Source of the DNA: Pseudanabaena sp. ABRG5-3
GTDB lineage: Bacteria; Cyanobacteriota; Cyanobacteriia; Pseudanabaenales; Pseudanabaenaceae
Direction: 5' to 3'
Assembly (NCBI RefSeq): GCF_003967015.1
Contig: NZ_AP017560.1
Location: forward strand, 2,170,001-2,234,000
DNA length: 64,000 nucleotides
Positions 8,490 to 18,510 of this stretch are shown in pieces. Positions within the stretch are counted from its first letter, which is position 1. Each line of letters begins with the position of its first letter. The notes under the pieces were generated by a model that saw only the letters and a program-made list of their open reading frames with translations, was not told the DNA's origin and did not search any database. The translations under genes and the position numbers were made by a program.

Positions 8490-8753
8490 TTAGCCGCGTA
8501 CAAAACCTGCACCGAGATTTGCCGAGGAGCCTGATTTTTCGGAAACCTGCACGGCTGAGATTTCACTCACAAGTACTGAGACCTTTTTACCTTCTTGTTT
8601 TTCGCAGGTTAATTCCAAAATCTTGGGATGACCGTTGTTGATCGCATTGGCAATCTCACGATAAAGAGATTCGGCGTTTTCTTGTTCCTTGCGCTGTACG
8701 GACAAAGCGATCGGATTATTTTTGAGGGTGATTTCGACTGTGTACATCAGCAT
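8490..8753 (-). CDS. UPF0367 family protein
   Basis: An 87-residue cyanobacterial protein of the UPF0367 family, recognised by MYTVEITLKNNPIALSVQRK at the N terminus and VSVLVSEISAVQVSEKSG near the C terminus. Function is unknown in all members. Either the ATG at 8753 or the one at 8747 could be used; an AGGAAA stretch 11 bases before 8753 favours the first, whereas family members usually begin at MYT. Confidence 0.85.
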   Translation of the reverse strand: MLMYTVEITLKNNPIALSVQRKEQENAESLYREIANAINNGHPKILELTCEKQEGKKVSVLVSEISAVQVSEKSGSSANLGAGFVRG

Positions 8754-9049
8754 TAATGAGGTTTCCTGCCTAGAGATAAAAAGAGATCAAAATAAATGCT
8801 TGTCTTTTCTCAGTATGCCATTGCATCGGCGATCCAAGGTGATGTTTGTAGTAGGGCATCCCGTATAGCCCTCTACTTAATCATTAACTCATATACAAAT
8901 TATCTACAGCAATATCTAAATTTAATGTATGTGATGAAAATGCTTTTATATCATGATTTGTATATTTATTTTAGTTTTTGAGTTCTACGATACTAAATAT
9001 TATTTAACAAGAGCGATAAATTAATGATTGCTGGAATGAAATAAAAAAC

Positions 9050-9223
9050 ATGACTCAAGATAATCTCCAAAGAGTTAGAACCCTCCGCCGACAAATTATT
9101 GCTGAAACTAGTCATGGCTTTGCCGATTGGAATTTAGTACAAAAGCTGCTAGATGAATTAATGGAAAATCATCACCAATACAAGCAGTTTGCTCTCAAAG
9201 AAAATCTTAGTCTCTATAAATGA
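9050..9223 (+). CDS. Small hypothetical protein (57 aa)
   Basis: A short open frame starting MTQDNLQRVRTLRRQIIAE and ending ENLSLYK, with the hydrophilic, helical character of a real small protein. Its stop at 9221-9223 is followed within a few bases by the strong hairpin 9228-9278, as expected for a genuine transcription unit. It is the only good coding frame in the roughly 525 bp between UPF0367 and nadA. No family recognised; upstream sequence is AT-rich with no clear promoter. Confidence 0.6.
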   Translation: MTQDNLQRVRTLRRQIIAETSHGFADWNLVQKLLDELMENHHQYKQFALKENLSLYK

Positions 9224-9227
9224 AAGC

Positions 9228-9278
9228 CAATTTAATCAAGAAAATCCTCGCATTGCGAGGATTTTCTTGATTAAATTG
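9228..9278. terminator. 24-bp palindrome between convergent genes, ATT triloop
   Basis: Arms 9228-9251 and 9255-9278 pair perfectly; core CCTCGCATTGCGAGG. It lies between the stop of the 57-aa gene and the stop of nadA (9280), with A/T-rich flanks on both sides, so it can serve as a bidirectional terminator. Confidence 0.75.
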
Positions 9279-9279
9279 A

Positions 9280-10278
9280 TTAAATTGACATTTCTAGCAT
9301 CCGTTGCATGGGCTTAAGAGCCGCTTGACGGACAGTTTCATTGAGAATGATTTCGGGGGAACGATTTTTCATAGCGAGATATACCTTCTCTAGAGTATTG
9401 AGACGCATGTAGGGGCATTCATTGCAGGCGCAATTACTAGTTGGTGGTGCGGGGATGAATTTTTTAAATGGAGTTGCCTTTTGCATTTGGTGAATCACAC
9501 CAGATTCTGTGACTACGATAAATTCTTGGCGATCGCTTTTCTGCACATATTTCAACAAACCTGTAGTCGAACCAATAAAGTCAGCATGACGCAATACATT
9601 GGCTTCACATTCAGGATGGGCGATGATATCGGCTTGAGGATGACTGATTTTTAGTTCTACTAACTTGCGCTCAGAAAAAATTTCATGCACCATGCAAGCA
9701 CCATCCCAAAGTAGGAGATCGCGTCCTGTTTGCTCGCTGACATAACGCCCCAGATTGCGATCGGGGGCAAAGATAATCGGCTGATCCTTAGGAATTTGAT
9801 TAACGATCGCGACAGCATTGGAACTAGTACAAATAATATCGCTCAGGGCTTTGATTTCTGCTGAGCAATTTATGTAGGAAATTACCAAATGATCAGGATG
9901 CTCAGCTTTAAAGGCTGCAAAGCGATCGGGTGGGCAGCTATCGGCAAGAGAGCAACCAGCATCAAGATCAGGTAGTAATACTAATTTGCTAGGATTCAAA
10001 ATTTTGGCGGTCTCGGCCATAAAATGAACTCCTAAAAAAACGATCACATCCGCTTGGCAATTGACTGCTGCTTGAGATAGTCCTAGAGAATCGCCGATAT
10101 AGTCAGCGATATCTTGCAGATCGGGATCTTGGTAATAATGTGCCAAAATAACCGCATTCAGTTCCTTTTTAAGATCAGCGATCGCTATAAATAGGTCTTG
10201 AGGAATGGCATTATGGGAAAGTTGGCGATCGCTAAGTTGTTCAGCTTTAGGAGCGGTGAGAAACACGGTTTGCCTCAC
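9280..10278 (-). CDS. nadA: Quinolinate synthase
   Basis: A 332-residue NadA that condenses iminoaspartate with dihydroxyacetone phosphate to quinolinate in NAD synthesis, using a 4Fe-4S cluster. Signatures: [85 protein letters not shown] and the Cys-rich [11 protein letters not shown]. The start is a GTG at 10278. NadB and NadC are not in the window. Confidence 0.97.
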   Translation of the reverse strand: MRQTVFLTAPKAEQLSDRQLSHNAIPQDLFIAIADLKKELNAVILAHYYQDPDLQDIADYIGDSLGLSQAAVNCQADVIVFLGVHFMAETAKILNPSKLVLLPDLDAGCSLADSCPPDRFAAFKAEHPDHLVISYINCSAEIKALSDIICTSSNAVAIVNQIPKDQPIIFAPDRNLGRYVSEQTGRDLLLWDGACMVHEIFSERKLVELKISHPQADIIAHPECEANVLRHADFIGSTTGLLKYVQKSDRQEFIVVTESGVIHQMQKATPFKKFIPAPPTSNCACNECPYMRLNTLEKVYLAMKNRSPEIILNETVRQAALKPMQRMLEMSI

Positions 10279-10693
10279 TAATTAATATTTACTAGTATTT
10301 GCGGGTAGTCGGAATTGTCGGTTTAGGATGAACAGCGCAAAGCGATGCTCATCTATTTTGAACTACTAGGGTGAGAGAATTTTGTAAATCGGGCTTGGGC
10401 GACAGATTTATAGTGACAATTATTGATTCAATATATTTAATTATAGTAGAAATTACCAAAAATAGTTAATATCCATCAAACCTCATCTCAATTTTTTTGC
10501 AACTTTTTCTATAGGTTTTGCGTCATAATTTTAGAATCCGCAGATAATTAACAATCTAAGCTGCAAGGTTATGATTACTCTAAGTTTGGTGATTCCAGCT
10601 TTATGAGTTGGGTCTGATGGTGGGGATATATTTTGGATATTGTGCGTAAGTTAAGTGGATATGAGCTAAGTAAAGCTTGAGGTAACTGTAAAT
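10279..10693. other. 415-bp divergent intergenic region
   Basis: It separates the starts of nadA (left) and the M48 gene (right), so both promoters should be here. The only structure seen is a decayed hairpin at 10327-10353 with tip GCGCAAAGCG (AAA triloop, about three arm mismatches). No open frame, riboswitch or operator could be supported. Confidence 0.4.
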
Positions 10694-11578
10694 ATGAAAA
10701 CATCGATCGCCAAGTTGTCAATATCAAAATTGATTGGTTCAAGGCTTCAGCATTACTGGAAATTTGTCATCGTCTGTCTGATGTCTTTGTTATTAGCAGT
10801 TACGCTCAATCCCTTTGCTGTTAAAGCTTTTGACCTATCTGATCTATTTCGTGTTTTACCTTCGGCTATCCAGATCATTCAGCTTTCTAGCATTGGGGAT
10901 AATGACGAAGTTGCCCTTGGTAGACAAATCGACAGTCAAATTCAGCAAGAGGTGAGGATTAGTCGTGACCCTGCGGCAAATGCTCTAGTTAGTCGCTTAG
11001 GTCAGATTCTCGTACCAACGAGCGATCGCCCGAATATTCCCTATACATTTCGTGTAGTTGATGACAAAAATCTCAATGCCTTTGCGACGATGGGCGGATT
11101 TGTCTACATCAATACAGGTACAATCGCTGCTTCTGATAATGTGGCTCAGCTAGCGAGCGTCATTGGTCACGAAATGGGACATATTGCAGGTCGTCATGCC
11201 CTAGAACAAATGAAACAAATGGCGATCGCTCAAGGTATTGCTACGATTGCTGGGGTTGCTGATGATCGTTTAGTAGGCATTGGCGTAGATCTTGCTCTTC
11301 GCTTGCCCAATAGCCGTGAAGCTGAGTTTGATGCCGATCGCCGAGGTTTGATTAATATTACTAGAGCAGGTTTTGCTGCAAGAGCAATGCCCGCCTTCAT
11401 GCAGAAGTTAGCTAGTGCCAGTAACGGTGGTGGCGCTCCTTCCTTTTTAAGTACGCATCCAGCGACGGGTGAACGCATTAGCGCTCTTAATCAAGCTATC
11501 CAAGAGAATAATTTAAATACTTCAGGTGGTTTGAACGACGCTGAATATCAAAGAATTTGGCGATCGCGCTTTCGTTAA
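10694..11578 (+). CDS. M48 family metalloprotease, exported
   Basis: A 294-residue peptidase with an N-terminal signal/anchor segment (FVIVCLMSLLLAVTLNPF, about 24-41). The zinc site is HEMGH (H159, E160, H163), with the third ligand E211 in REAEFDADRRG, the M48 ExxxD pattern. It resembles the BepA/LoiP-type periplasmic proteases that handle envelope proteins. Alternative assignment as a membrane Oma1-like protease is possible. The stop codon lies inside the hairpin 11574-11620. Confidence 0.92.
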   Translation: MKTSIAKLSISKLIGSRLQHYWKFVIVCLMSLLLAVTLNPFAVKAFDLSDLFRVLPSAIQIIQLSSIGDNDEVALGRQIDSQIQQEVRISRDPAANALVSRLGQILVPTSDRPNIPYTFRVVDDKNLNAFATMGGFVYINTGTIAASDNVAQLASVIGHEMGHIAGRHALEQMKQMAIAQGIATIAGVADDRLVGIGVDLALRLPNSREAEFDADRRGLINITRAGFAARAMPAFMQKLASASNGGGAPSFLSTHPATGERISALNQAIQENNLNTSGGLNDAEYQRIWRSRFR

Positions 11579-11620
11579 ATAGAAAAAGGTGGTACAAAGT
11601 ACCACCTTTTTCTATTTAAC
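11574..11620. terminator. 22-bp palindrome containing two convergent stop codons, AAA triloop
   Basis: Arms 11574-11595 and 11599-11620 match perfectly. The left arm holds the TAA of the M48 gene and the right arm the stop of the SDR gene (11612). It is GC-rich near the tip with A/T tracts outside, giving a workable bidirectional terminator. Confidence 0.8.
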
Positions 11621-12547
11621 TTCTATAAGTAGATTCGCTAAACGGGGATATTTAGAAACTAAACCGAAGGTTTCGGGAGAGACCACATCATAGGTAAAAT
11701 GACGCTGGGCTATGCAGAAGCGATCCCATGCGGCAACTTCAATACGGAAGAGTTTAATAATCGTATCAACGAGAAAAGGAGTAAGTTCAAATTGCCAGCC
11801 AACTTTCAAATTCAAAAATTCACAAAATTGAGCTACTAAATCCTGAGTAGTTAAGCGCTGCATTCCCAAAACTAAACGAGCAGGAGATGCTGGAATTGCT
11901 GGGGCAGTGAGCAAGTGGGTAACAATTTGAGAAATATCACTTGCATGGACAAAATGGAAACTTCCATCGGTTTTGAGAAATCTCGCGTAGGGAACATATT
12001 TGAGAATATCTTTGAGTCCCTTGGAAAGATGGGAATAGGGCTTATCGGTAGCACCACCAAAGACGAGAGTAGGGAATACAGTAATTAGGCGATCGCGAAT
12101 AGTAGAATTCTCTAAAGTCTCTAAACAGGCATGTTTGGAAGCGATGTAATCTGTGCCAAATTTTCCTGCTTCAGGAATAATCTGATTACGGGAATCAAGA
12201 ATGCTGGCTGTGGAGAAATAGATCGCACGTTCACAGACCTGTGGATCGAGAGAAGAAAATAATTCAATGGTTTTGTCACGATTAACGATGAAGGCTTCTT
12301 CTCCGCCCCACCCTGCGGCAGTACTGACTACAAATTCCATTGTGCGGAGTAAGTCTTTGTGATTACCAATGTTCTGCATTGAGTCTTCAATGATATGGAC
12401 ATTAGGGCGATCGCTCAGATCAATTTGCAATTTACGGCGATCGCGTACCAGTAGATATAACTCATAATCAGTTTTTTCTAAAAGCTCCTCGATCAAATAA
12501 TGACCAACACAACCACTCGCACCCGTAATAAAGACTTTTTTCGGCAT
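11612..12547 (-). CDS. NAD(P)-dependent epimerase/dehydratase-like SDR
   Basis: A 311-residue extended short-chain dehydrogenase/reductase. The N-terminal FITGASGCVGHYLIEELL is the GxxGxxG dinucleotide-binding motif, and DYIASKHACLE carries the YxxxK catalytic pair. Such proteins modify nucleotide sugars or similar compounds; substrate not identifiable. It converges on the M48 gene. Length and motifs look complete. Confidence 0.85.
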   Translation of the reverse strand: MPKKVFITGASGCVGHYLIEELLEKTDYELYLLVRDRRKLQIDLSDRPNVHIIEDSMQNIGNHKDLLRTMEFVVSTAAGWGGEEAFIVNRDKTIELFSSLDPQVCERAIYFSTASILDSRNQIIPEAGKFGTDYIASKHACLETLENSTIRDRLITVFPTLVFGGATDKPYSHLSKGLKDILKYVPYARFLKTDGSFHFVHASDISQIVTHLLTAPAIPASPARLVLGMQRLTTQDLVAQFCEFLNLKVGWQFELTPFLVDTIIKLFRIEVAAWDRFCIAQRHFTYDVVSPETFGLVSKYPRLANLLIEVK

Positions 12548-12612
12548 TCTCTTAATAACTCTTGTCTTCTTAATAATAGAGTAATCGAGGTAGCTATTTC
12601 TACTTACCTCGA

Positions 12613-13566
12613 TTACTTGCGTAAAGGATCAACATAGCCTTCAGGACATGTTGGATTTGCACTTAGTTTAAATTTGGGTGGTGATTTGCGGGTTGCCTTT
12701 TGACTTTCGCAGAGCAGTGTAACCATTGTCACATCCGTAGATTCAGAAACTAGCTTGGTATAAACTAAGCTGGTATAGGATTTTAAGAAATCTTTTTTAG
12801 CCAAAGCGATATGTTGTACTGCCTTCTTGCTATCTAGAACTACAATTTGATATTTGTAATTCTCCGACTCGTCTTTGATGCCTATCTTCAAATCATCCAA
12901 TTTGTTAGTAAAATATCCTTGCTCTACAAAGAAGGCTTGATGAGCGCGACTCATTGCCCCCACATAGGATTTGGCTTCACTCTGCCATGCAAGATAGGAG
13001 AGAGGGACAGACTCAGGAAAATCAAGATTTGCATCCAGTTTTGTGTCATTAGAAATACGCTTCAATAGAAGTATATTTGGCATCAATATATTGCCAACTA
13101 GATTGGTTGTACTAGAGCCATAGTACATTTGCTGCGTAATTGCAGGCATGAACAATTGCTGGAGAATCAGTTGCCCTTTGGCGTTAATGGAGAAAGTTGT
13201 TCGAGAGCCAAAGCTACCTTGAAAAACATCTAGGTATGTCTGTCCATCTAAGGAATTAATTTGATATTTCGCTTTAACTGCTGTCTTTTTGGTGGGATTA
13301 ATCAGATAAAGATTACCTTCGGGCGTAAATAGAACCGTGAGTGATTCTGAATCACCACCTAATGTTGTGAGTTGCCATTTACCCAGTAACTTTTGAGATT
13401 CAGCCGTTAATTCAACTGGCTCGGCAGCGATCGCCTTAAGTTCTAGATTTTTTGTCAAAGATCCCAAAGTATCACGGGAAATTGCTAGCAATGCAGCATT
13501 AGCTCCTAAGGCGATCGCTAATGTCAGAATTAGTTTGTGAATCCAATACTTAGAGATATCTTTCAT
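12613..13566 (-). CDS. Exported protein with pilin-like C-terminal domain
   Basis: A 317-residue protein with an N-terminal hydrophobic segment (LILTLALALGANAALLAI-like, about 12-30). Residues about 60-150 (LLGKWQLTTLGG onward) look like a beta-rich lipocalin-like part. The C-terminal portion RAHQAFFVEQGYFTNKL resembles the globular part of cyanobacterial type IV pilin-like proteins. Function unknown; assignment of both parts is by pattern only. It is 65 bp upstream of the SDR gene on the same strand, with no clear hairpin between them. Confidence 0.65.
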   Translation of the reverse strand: MKDISKYWIHKLILTLAIALGANAALLAISRDTLGSLTKNLELKAIAAEPVELTAESQKLLGKWQLTTLGGDSESLTVLFTPEGNLYLINPTKKTAVKAKYQINSLDGQTYLDVFQGSFGSRTTFSINAKGQLILQQLFMPAITQQMYYGSSTTNLVGNILMPNILLLKRISNDTKLDANLDFPESVPLSYLAWQSEAKSYVGAMSRAHQAFFVEQGYFTNKLDDLKIGIKDESENYKYQIVVLDSKKAVQHIALAKKDFLKSYTSLVYTKLVSESTDVTMVTLLCESQKATRKSPPKFKLSANPTCPEGYVDPLRK

Positions 13567-13877
13567 AGATCTATTGATGTGTATTTAGGAATAACTCACT
13601 TTAATGCGGCAGTGTTAGGTAGTTGGGAGCATTAATAAAGAGATGCGCCCAACCATTTTAAAATGAACTAGAACCGCTAAGTAAGTAGGCTTAATCAAAT
13701 AAAACTATAAAATCTGTAGCATAATCTGGACATGCGCCACAGGCTTAGATTTAGCTTTTAATTCTGCTGAGATGCTGATGCCATTAAAAAACTTATTCCA
13801 TAGGTAGTTCAACATATTAAAAACCTAAAGCTAGAGATGTCGCCCACTTAGTGGGCGACATCTCTAGCTTTGATGAT
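13567..13877. other. 311-bp intergenic region
   Basis: It lies between two leftward genes. It contains the palindrome 13827-13871 beyond the HHL1-like stop; otherwise no coding frame or recognisable regulatory site. Confidence 0.4.
13827..13871. terminator. 21-bp palindrome, TTA triloop
   Basis: Arms 13827-13847 and 13851-13871 pair perfectly, core GCCCACTTAGTGGGC. It is 7 bp beyond the stop of the HHL1-like gene on that strand. Probable terminator. Confidence 0.65.
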
Positions 13878-14321
13878 CTATTTGACTGCTGGTTTCTTAG
13901 TTACGCTATTAAAATATTCCTTAGCCTTGGTAAAAGCATACTTGACCTTATCGCCAATAGTAGGATCAGGTAAAACTGCAACTGTAATTTCTTCATCAGG
14001 AAACTCTTTCAGACGATAGCCATATTCTAAATCGTCTTTGAACTTCCGTAAAACAGGATATAGGCGGATTGCCCCTTTCAACAACTCCGCCTCTTGTTGG
14101 AAAATAGCACGACTAATGAGATTACTGCGTTCTACTGCCATTGAACCCGCAGGAACCCATTCCTTCCCCTTGATGCGTACAAAAATATTGAATTCAGGTA
14201 AACCCTTGTCCTTCATCTCATCATATTTGTTTGCGGCAAGCTCACGCTTATTTGGCGCTTTCTTCTTTTTCTTTGGAGCACCCGAACCGCTAGCAAATCC
14301 CGTCGCCTTAGTTGCACCCAT
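13878..14321 (-). CDS. HHL1-like protein
   Basis: A 147-residue protein with a Lys-rich N terminus (GSGAPKKKKKAPNKRE), then NKYDEMKDKGLPEFNIFVR, WVPAGSMAVERS and LEYGYRLKEFPDEEI. This matches the cyanobacterial family related to plant HHL1, a chloroplast protein linked to photosystem II repair in high light. A role in the bacterium is inference from that family. No transmembrane segment is evident; length is typical. Confidence 0.75.
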   Translation of the reverse strand: MGATKATGFASGSGAPKKKKKAPNKRELAANKYDEMKDKGLPEFNIFVRIKGKEWVPAGSMAVERSNLISRAIFQQEAELLKGAIRLYPVLRKFKDDLEYGYRLKEFPDEEITVAVLPDPTIGDKVKYAFTKAKEYFNSVTKKPAVK

Positions 14322-14435
14322 CGCGTTACCTTTGATTTTTTAAAAGAGTTTTTAAATGTGTTAACAAAAGTTTACTTTAGTGGACGATGGAAACACAATC
14401 ATTCTTTAGGCAAGAAATTTAGGGATATTTATAAA

Positions 14436-14465
14436 AAACAAAGCCGCCCTAGGGCGGCTTTGTTT
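14436..14465. terminator. GC-rich palindrome at hemA 3' end
   Basis: A 30-bp perfect palindrome, core GCCGCCCTAGGGCGGC with A-rich/T-rich flanks. It overlaps the hemA stop codon (14464-14466). It has an even centre (CTAG) rather than a triloop and looks like a standard intrinsic terminator. Confidence 0.8.
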
Positions 14466-15765
14466 AACCTTCTTTCAATTGGCTAGAGGGTGAATCTAGA
14501 TCAAATAAGATTTGGAGCATTTGCATTGCTTTACGCCGCGATTCGATGTCCTGTTGAGCGCGTAACTGCACCATTGGATCATGCAGAATTTTGTTGATGA
14601 TGCCACGAGTCATACTCTCGATCACATCTTGATGCTTGTCGGCAAAGTCATTGCCAAGGCGAGATAGGGCTTTTTCCATCTCCTGCTCGCGAATGATTTC
14701 CATTTTTTGGCGCAGCTTGCTAATCGTAGGAACAGTCTCAAGCGATCGCCACCATAGATCAAACTCGGCTACGCAACCTTCCAGCAAAATCTCTGCCTGC
14801 ATCGCCATTTGACGGCGGCTCTCTTGGTTTTCCGCCACTACTGCTTGCAGATCATCAACGTTGTAAGCCTTAGTATTTGCTAACTCATTTACGTCAGAAC
14901 TAATATTGCGAGGTACAGAAATATCTACCAGTGTCAAACCAGTGTGATTTGGGGAGATCTCTTCAAGATGTTTGCGGCTGATAATCACTTCAGTCGAAGC
15001 TGTACTGGTAAAGACCAAGTCAGAAACTGCAACACAGTCAAACATTTGCTCAAGGGGATGAATATCAAACTGAGCACCGCTCGTTTCAAATTCCTTGAGC
15101 ATGGCTTCAGCACGCGATCGCGATCGATTAACGATCGCAATTTTTTGCGCCCCTTTGGAGATTAAATGCTTGACCAACAGGCGCGACATTTTGCCAGCAC
15201 CAATGATCGTAGTGTGCTTATCCGATAGATTTTTTAGCTTGATTTGAGCAAGCTCCACTGCCGCCGAACTGATCGAGACAGCACCTGTACCAATTTCGGT
15301 TTCAGTCCGAACTCGTTTACCTGCTGATAGAGCCTGTTTAAAAAGTTGGTTGAGAATTCGACCTGCACCGTTATGCTGTTGGGCGAGACGATGAGTATTT
15401 TTGACCTGTGCGAGAATTTGTCCTTCACCAAGCACGAGACTATCTAAACCTGAAGCAACTCGCATCAAGTGAGTCACCGCATCTTGACGGAGCAGAATAA
15501 ACAGATAGCGACGAAGGTACTGTAGAGGTAGTTGGCTAAATTCCGACAGAAACTGCATAATCTCACGAATGCCACTTTCGGCTTCGCTAGTGACTACATA
15601 CAACTCTAAGCGGTTACAGGTGCTTAAGATGGCAGCTTCTTCGATACTCGGATAGCTCATTAGTTGAGCGATCGCAGCTTCCATGCGATCTTCGGGGATA
15701 CTCAACTTTTCCCTTACTTCCACAGTCGCCGTTTTATGACTCAAGCCAACAACTGCAATATTCAT
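14464..15765 (-). CDS. hemA: Glutamyl-tRNA reductase
   Basis: A 433-residue GluTR, first committed enzyme of tetrapyrrole synthesis, reducing glutamyl-tRNA to glutamate-1-semialdehyde with NADPH. The catalytic Cys is C50 in [11 protein letters not shown]. Others: [17 protein letters not shown], the NADPH fold [16 protein letters not shown], and the C-terminal dimerisation helices. Product feeds chlorophyll, heme and bilins. Length is usual. Confidence 0.98.
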   Translation of the reverse strand: MNIAVVGLSHKTATVEVREKLSIPEDRMEAAIAQLMSYPSIEEAAILSTCNRLELYVVTSEAESGIREIMQFLSEFSQLPLQYLRRYLFILLRQDAVTHLMRVASGLDSLVLGEGQILAQVKNTHRLAQQHNGAGRILNQLFKQALSAGKRVRTETEIGTGAVSISSAAVELAQIKLKNLSDKHTTIIGAGKMSRLLVKHLISKGAQKIAIVNRSRSRAEAMLKEFETSGAQFDIHPLEQMFDCVAVSDLVFTSTASTEVIISRKHLEEISPNHTGLTLVDISVPRNISSDVNELANTKAYNVDDLQAVVAENQESRRQMAMQAEILLEGCVAEFDLWWRSLETVPTISKLRQKMEIIREQEMEKALSRLGNDFADKHQDVIESMTRGIINKILHDPMVQLRAQQDIESRRKAMQMLQILFDLDSPSSQLKEG

Positions 15766-15890
15766 ATCGTAAATGCGTTTCTTATTTAGGACTGGAAATA
15801 ATTATCTTATTGGATGAGCTTATCAGGAGATAGCTACCAGTGTAGTAGGTACTTATTACTCCTTAACTTTCCTTAATGTACACACAAAAA

Positions 15891-15912
15891 ACAAGGGGCT
15901 TAAGCCCCTTGT
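15891..15912. terminator. Palindrome downstream of glpX
   Basis: ACAAGGGGCTTAAGCCCC continues to a perfect 22-bp palindrome, preceded by an A-run. It lies 47 bp beyond the glpX stop codon on the minus strand, where the A-run becomes a U-tract. Good intrinsic terminator. Confidence 0.75.
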
Positions 15913-15958
15913 CTTAAATTTGATTAGCGCCCTTCAAAGGTGGACGCTAAAAGAAACG

Positions 15959-17002
15959 TTAGCGGAGATTAATGGTCTTAGGTTTGTCGCTAGTCAAGTG
16001 AATGGTATCAACGAAACGAGCAGTTTTTGATTGAGTTGAGATAACCAAAGATTGAGTACGGCAACCACCGCTAAAGAAGCGAACGCCTTCCATCAAAGTT
16101 CCGGGGGTAATACCACAGCCAGCAAACAATACATCCTTACCACAAGCCAATTCATGGGCATCATAGACCTTATCTGGATCTTTAATTCCCATTTCTGTTA
16201 GGCGTGCAATATTACCTTCACGAGTCCACTTTTCGCTTTCGGGGGTATTAACTTCGGCTGGATCATAGATCAGACGACCTTGGAAATGTCCACCTAAGCA
16301 ACGCATGGCGGCTGCGGAAATAACACCTTCAGGAGCAGCACCAATACCCATCAAAGCGTGAATGTTTGTCCCAGCAAAACCACAGCAAATTGCAGCAGAT
16401 ACGTCACCATCACTGATCAAACGTACACGAGCGCCTGCGGCACGGATTTCGGAGATCAAGCCTTTATGCCGAGGACGATCCATAACTACTACGACCAACT
16501 CATCGATCGCACGATCTAGACATTCAGATAAGATTTTCAGATTTTCGGTAGGGGTTTTGCGGATATCTACATGACCCTTTGCCGCAGGAGGTGCAGCTAG
16601 TTTGTCCATATAAAAGTCTGGCGCTTGGAACAAACCACCACGCTCAGAAATTGCCAAAACTGCCATTGAGCCATTTTGACCATAAGCAACAAGGTTAGTA
16701 CCTTCACATGGGTCAACAGCAATATCAATTTCTTGTAATTCTTCGATAGTGCAGAATTCGGAAGCATTAGGCTGAGTGCAGATCCCAACTTCTTCACCGA
16801 TGTATAGCATAGGAGCCTCGTCCCGCTCACCTTCACCAATAACGATGCGTCCACGCATATGAATTTTGTTCATGCGTTCGCGCATTGCTTCAACTGCGGC
16901 TTCGTCGGCTTCGTCTTTCTTGCCCAAGCCCATGAACTTAGAAGATGCGATCGCAGCCTGTTCAACGACCTCAATAATCTCAAGGCTGATTGTACTATCC
17001 AT
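15959..17002 (-). CDS. glpX: Class II fructose-1,6-/sedoheptulose-1,7-bisphosphatase
   Basis: A 347-residue GlpX-type phosphatase. Cyanobacterial members hydrolyse both FBP and SBP in the Calvin cycle. Signatures: [53 protein letters not shown], the sugar-phosphate region [21 protein letters not shown] and a C-terminal [19 protein letters not shown]. Standard length and ATG start. A TTCTAGAAATTTTCTAGAA inverted repeat about 50-75 bp upstream (17055-17076) could be regulatory. Confidence 0.97.
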   Translation of the reverse strand: MDSTISLEIIEVVEQAAIASSKFMGLGKKDEADEAAVEAMRERMNKIHMRGRIVIGEGERDEAPMLYIGEEVGICTQPNASEFCTIEELQEIDIAVDPCEGTNLVAYGQNGSMAVLAISERGGLFQAPDFYMDKLAAPPAAKGHVDIRKTPTENLKILSECLDRAIDELVVVVMDRPRHKGLISEIRAAGARVRLISDGDVSAAICCGFAGTNIHALMGIGAAPEGVISAAAMRCLGGHFQGRLIYDPAEVNTPESEKWTREGNIARLTEMGIKDPDKVYDAHELACGKDVLFAGCGITPGTLMEGVRFFSGGCRTQSLVISTQSKTARFVDTIHLTSDKPKTINLR

Positions 17003-17513
17003 GTTTAGGAATCCCTACTTTATCTAAATTTTGTAACTATTAATTTTTTTGCTATATTCTAGAAATTTTCTAGAAACAGAAAACTAAATTAAGTTTAGTT
17101 GTGCCTTACTACACAACCTCGTAACTAAGTTTACAGGGCAGACTGTCACCAAACCTATAAGAAGACTAAATGAGTCATATTAAGTTTTCATAAGATCAAA
17201 TTATGAATCTTGATTCGCTTTACTTCCATCAAAATATATCAGTCAAAACCCAGAAGAGAGTTGCGCCGCAACTCTCTTCTGGGTTGGCTATAGCTATAAA
17301 GTTGGATTAAGAGCCTTCGCCTCTCGATCCCTTTAGTAAATAGTTTGCTTGAGAGACAATAATTAACGCGAGTTCAGGATAATTTGAAACGGGCTTTGAG
17401 AGAGGGTTTGCTACGCAAACCCTCTCTCAAAGATCAAAAGTAAAAGCCTTGCTAAGCAAGGCTTTTACTTTTGATCTTTTAAAATTTGCCAGCTTAACTC
17501 TAACTGACGTTAA
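17003..17513. other. 511-bp intergenic region with hairpins
   Basis: It lies upstream of glpX and downstream of the membrane-protein gene. It contains the palindrome 17247-17285 and the MITE-like element 17359-17517; the remainder (17003-17246) should hold the glpX promoter, with no clear boxes. Confidence 0.4.
17247..17285. repeat. 18-bp palindrome, GCC triloop
   Basis: Arms 17247-17264 and 17268-17285 pair perfectly, core GAGTTGCGCCGCAACTC. It is not adjacent to a stop codon; it lies between glpX promoter DNA and the MITE-like element. Confidence 0.6.
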
Positions 17514-17517
17514 TTAT
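17359..17517. mobile_element. MITE-like element, family 1, copy A
   Basis: About 159 bp bounded by inverted ends (AATTAACGCGAGTTC at left, its relative TAACGTCAGTTAGAGTT inverted at right). It carries two nested palindromes: 17394-17432 (TAC triloop, TTTGCTACGCAAA) and 17429-17479 (TAA triloop, CTTGCTAAGCAAG). Flanking TAATTA could be a target duplication. The right end covers the stop of 17514-18161. Copies B and C are at 18511 and 53801. No coding capacity. Confidence 0.7.
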
Positions 17518-18161
17518 GCTTCTTCCGTTGCACTGCTAAGCGTATTGCCAGCAATATCGTTATACAAAGAGACGAGAATGCAGATGCTTAGGGGCGCAGT
17601 CACAAAAATACCCACACCTAGTAAAAGCACTCCCAATATATTCATTAGCCCAATCAAGATAAGGAGTACAAATACTTGTAGCCATTGTCTCGAAACCAAC
17701 TTGCGACTTGCCTCTAAAGCCTGAAAAAATTCTAAATCCCAATCAACCGCAAACTGCACTGCAAACACATAGCTAACAGATAGATAGATACCAGGAATTA
17801 ATAGGAGCAGAAATCCCAAAGCAATCAGCAAACCGCCAACTAGTGAAATGAGAAATAACTGTAAGAAATACTTATTGCTCAGCCCTTTAAAAAAATCATT
17901 AAACTCAAAGGATTGTCCCCTCAAGATGGCTAATACAACAAAGGTATAGCCAGCACCTAAAGGTGCACTGATTAACGCAGAAGCAATTTGCCCTACGACA
18001 GGAATGAAAGCTAAGACTACGTTAATCAAACAAGTTACTAAGAAAAACCCCACCATCGGACCAAAACTTGGCTGAAGTGTTGCCCAGCCTTTGCGAAAAT
18101 ACTTTTCAACATTGACTTCATAGTCTTTTTGTAGAACTGCCTCTAAACCGTTCGCATTCAT
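17514..18161 (-). CDS. Multi-pass membrane protein, unknown function
   Basis: A 215-residue protein with about five hydrophobic segments, including GFFLVTCLINVVLAFIPVVG, LFLISLVGGLLIALGFLLLL and VFVLLILIGLMNILGVLLLG. A soluble stretch RKLVSRQWL separates the last segments. The pattern resembles small DUF975/glycerophosphodiesterase-membrane-type proteins, but the family is not certain. Its final codons abut MITE copy A, whose hairpin probably supplies the terminator. Confidence 0.65.
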   Translation of the reverse strand: MNANGLEAVLQKDYEVNVEKYFRKGWATLQPSFGPMVGFFLVTCLINVVLAFIPVVGQIASALISAPLGAGYTFVVLAILRGQSFEFNDFFKGLSNKYFLQLFLISLVGGLLIALGFLLLLIPGIYLSVSYVFAVQFAVDWDLEFFQALEASRKLVSRQWLQVFVLLILIGLMNILGVLLLGVGIFVTAPLSICILVSLYNDIAGNTLSSATEEA

Positions 18162-18267
18162 AATGATGTGACTCCTCTTAAATCAAGGTTAAATGCCATA
18201 GCATTTTTAATGACTCTAAGACTACTACAGCACAATCCGTTAAATTTGAATTTAATACAAAACAAAA

Positions 18268-18316
18268 CTCAAGAGATGATTGGCGGCGCGAAGCGCCGCC
18301 AATCATCTCTTGAGTA
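18268..18316. repeat. 23-bp palindrome with GCGAAGC tip
   Basis: Arms 18268-18290 and 18294-18316 pair perfectly around GAA; tip GGCGGCGCGAAGCGCCGCC. The tip is shared with 7690 and 59707 although the arms differ. It lies in a divergent promoter region. Confidence 0.65.
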
Positions 18317-18510
18317 AGCAAAACTTACTTTGATATATCTAAAGAATGTAAGCTGTTGGACTGCTCCGACTTGCATTTTTTAGATAATTACCTTGATTAA
18401 GATCAGTTTGATAAAAACGGGAAATGATAAGAATTGCCAAGAGCTTCTTACCATTTCGTTATTTGCAAAGCACGATGCAAATAGCTGTAACGAAATCACG
18501 TTTTATTGCC

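Noticed and set aside
8796-8981. 61-aa plus-strand ORF before the 57-aa gene
   Set aside because: AT-rich, hydrophobic by chance composition, no family resemblance or ribosome site; the 57-aa frame is more convincing.
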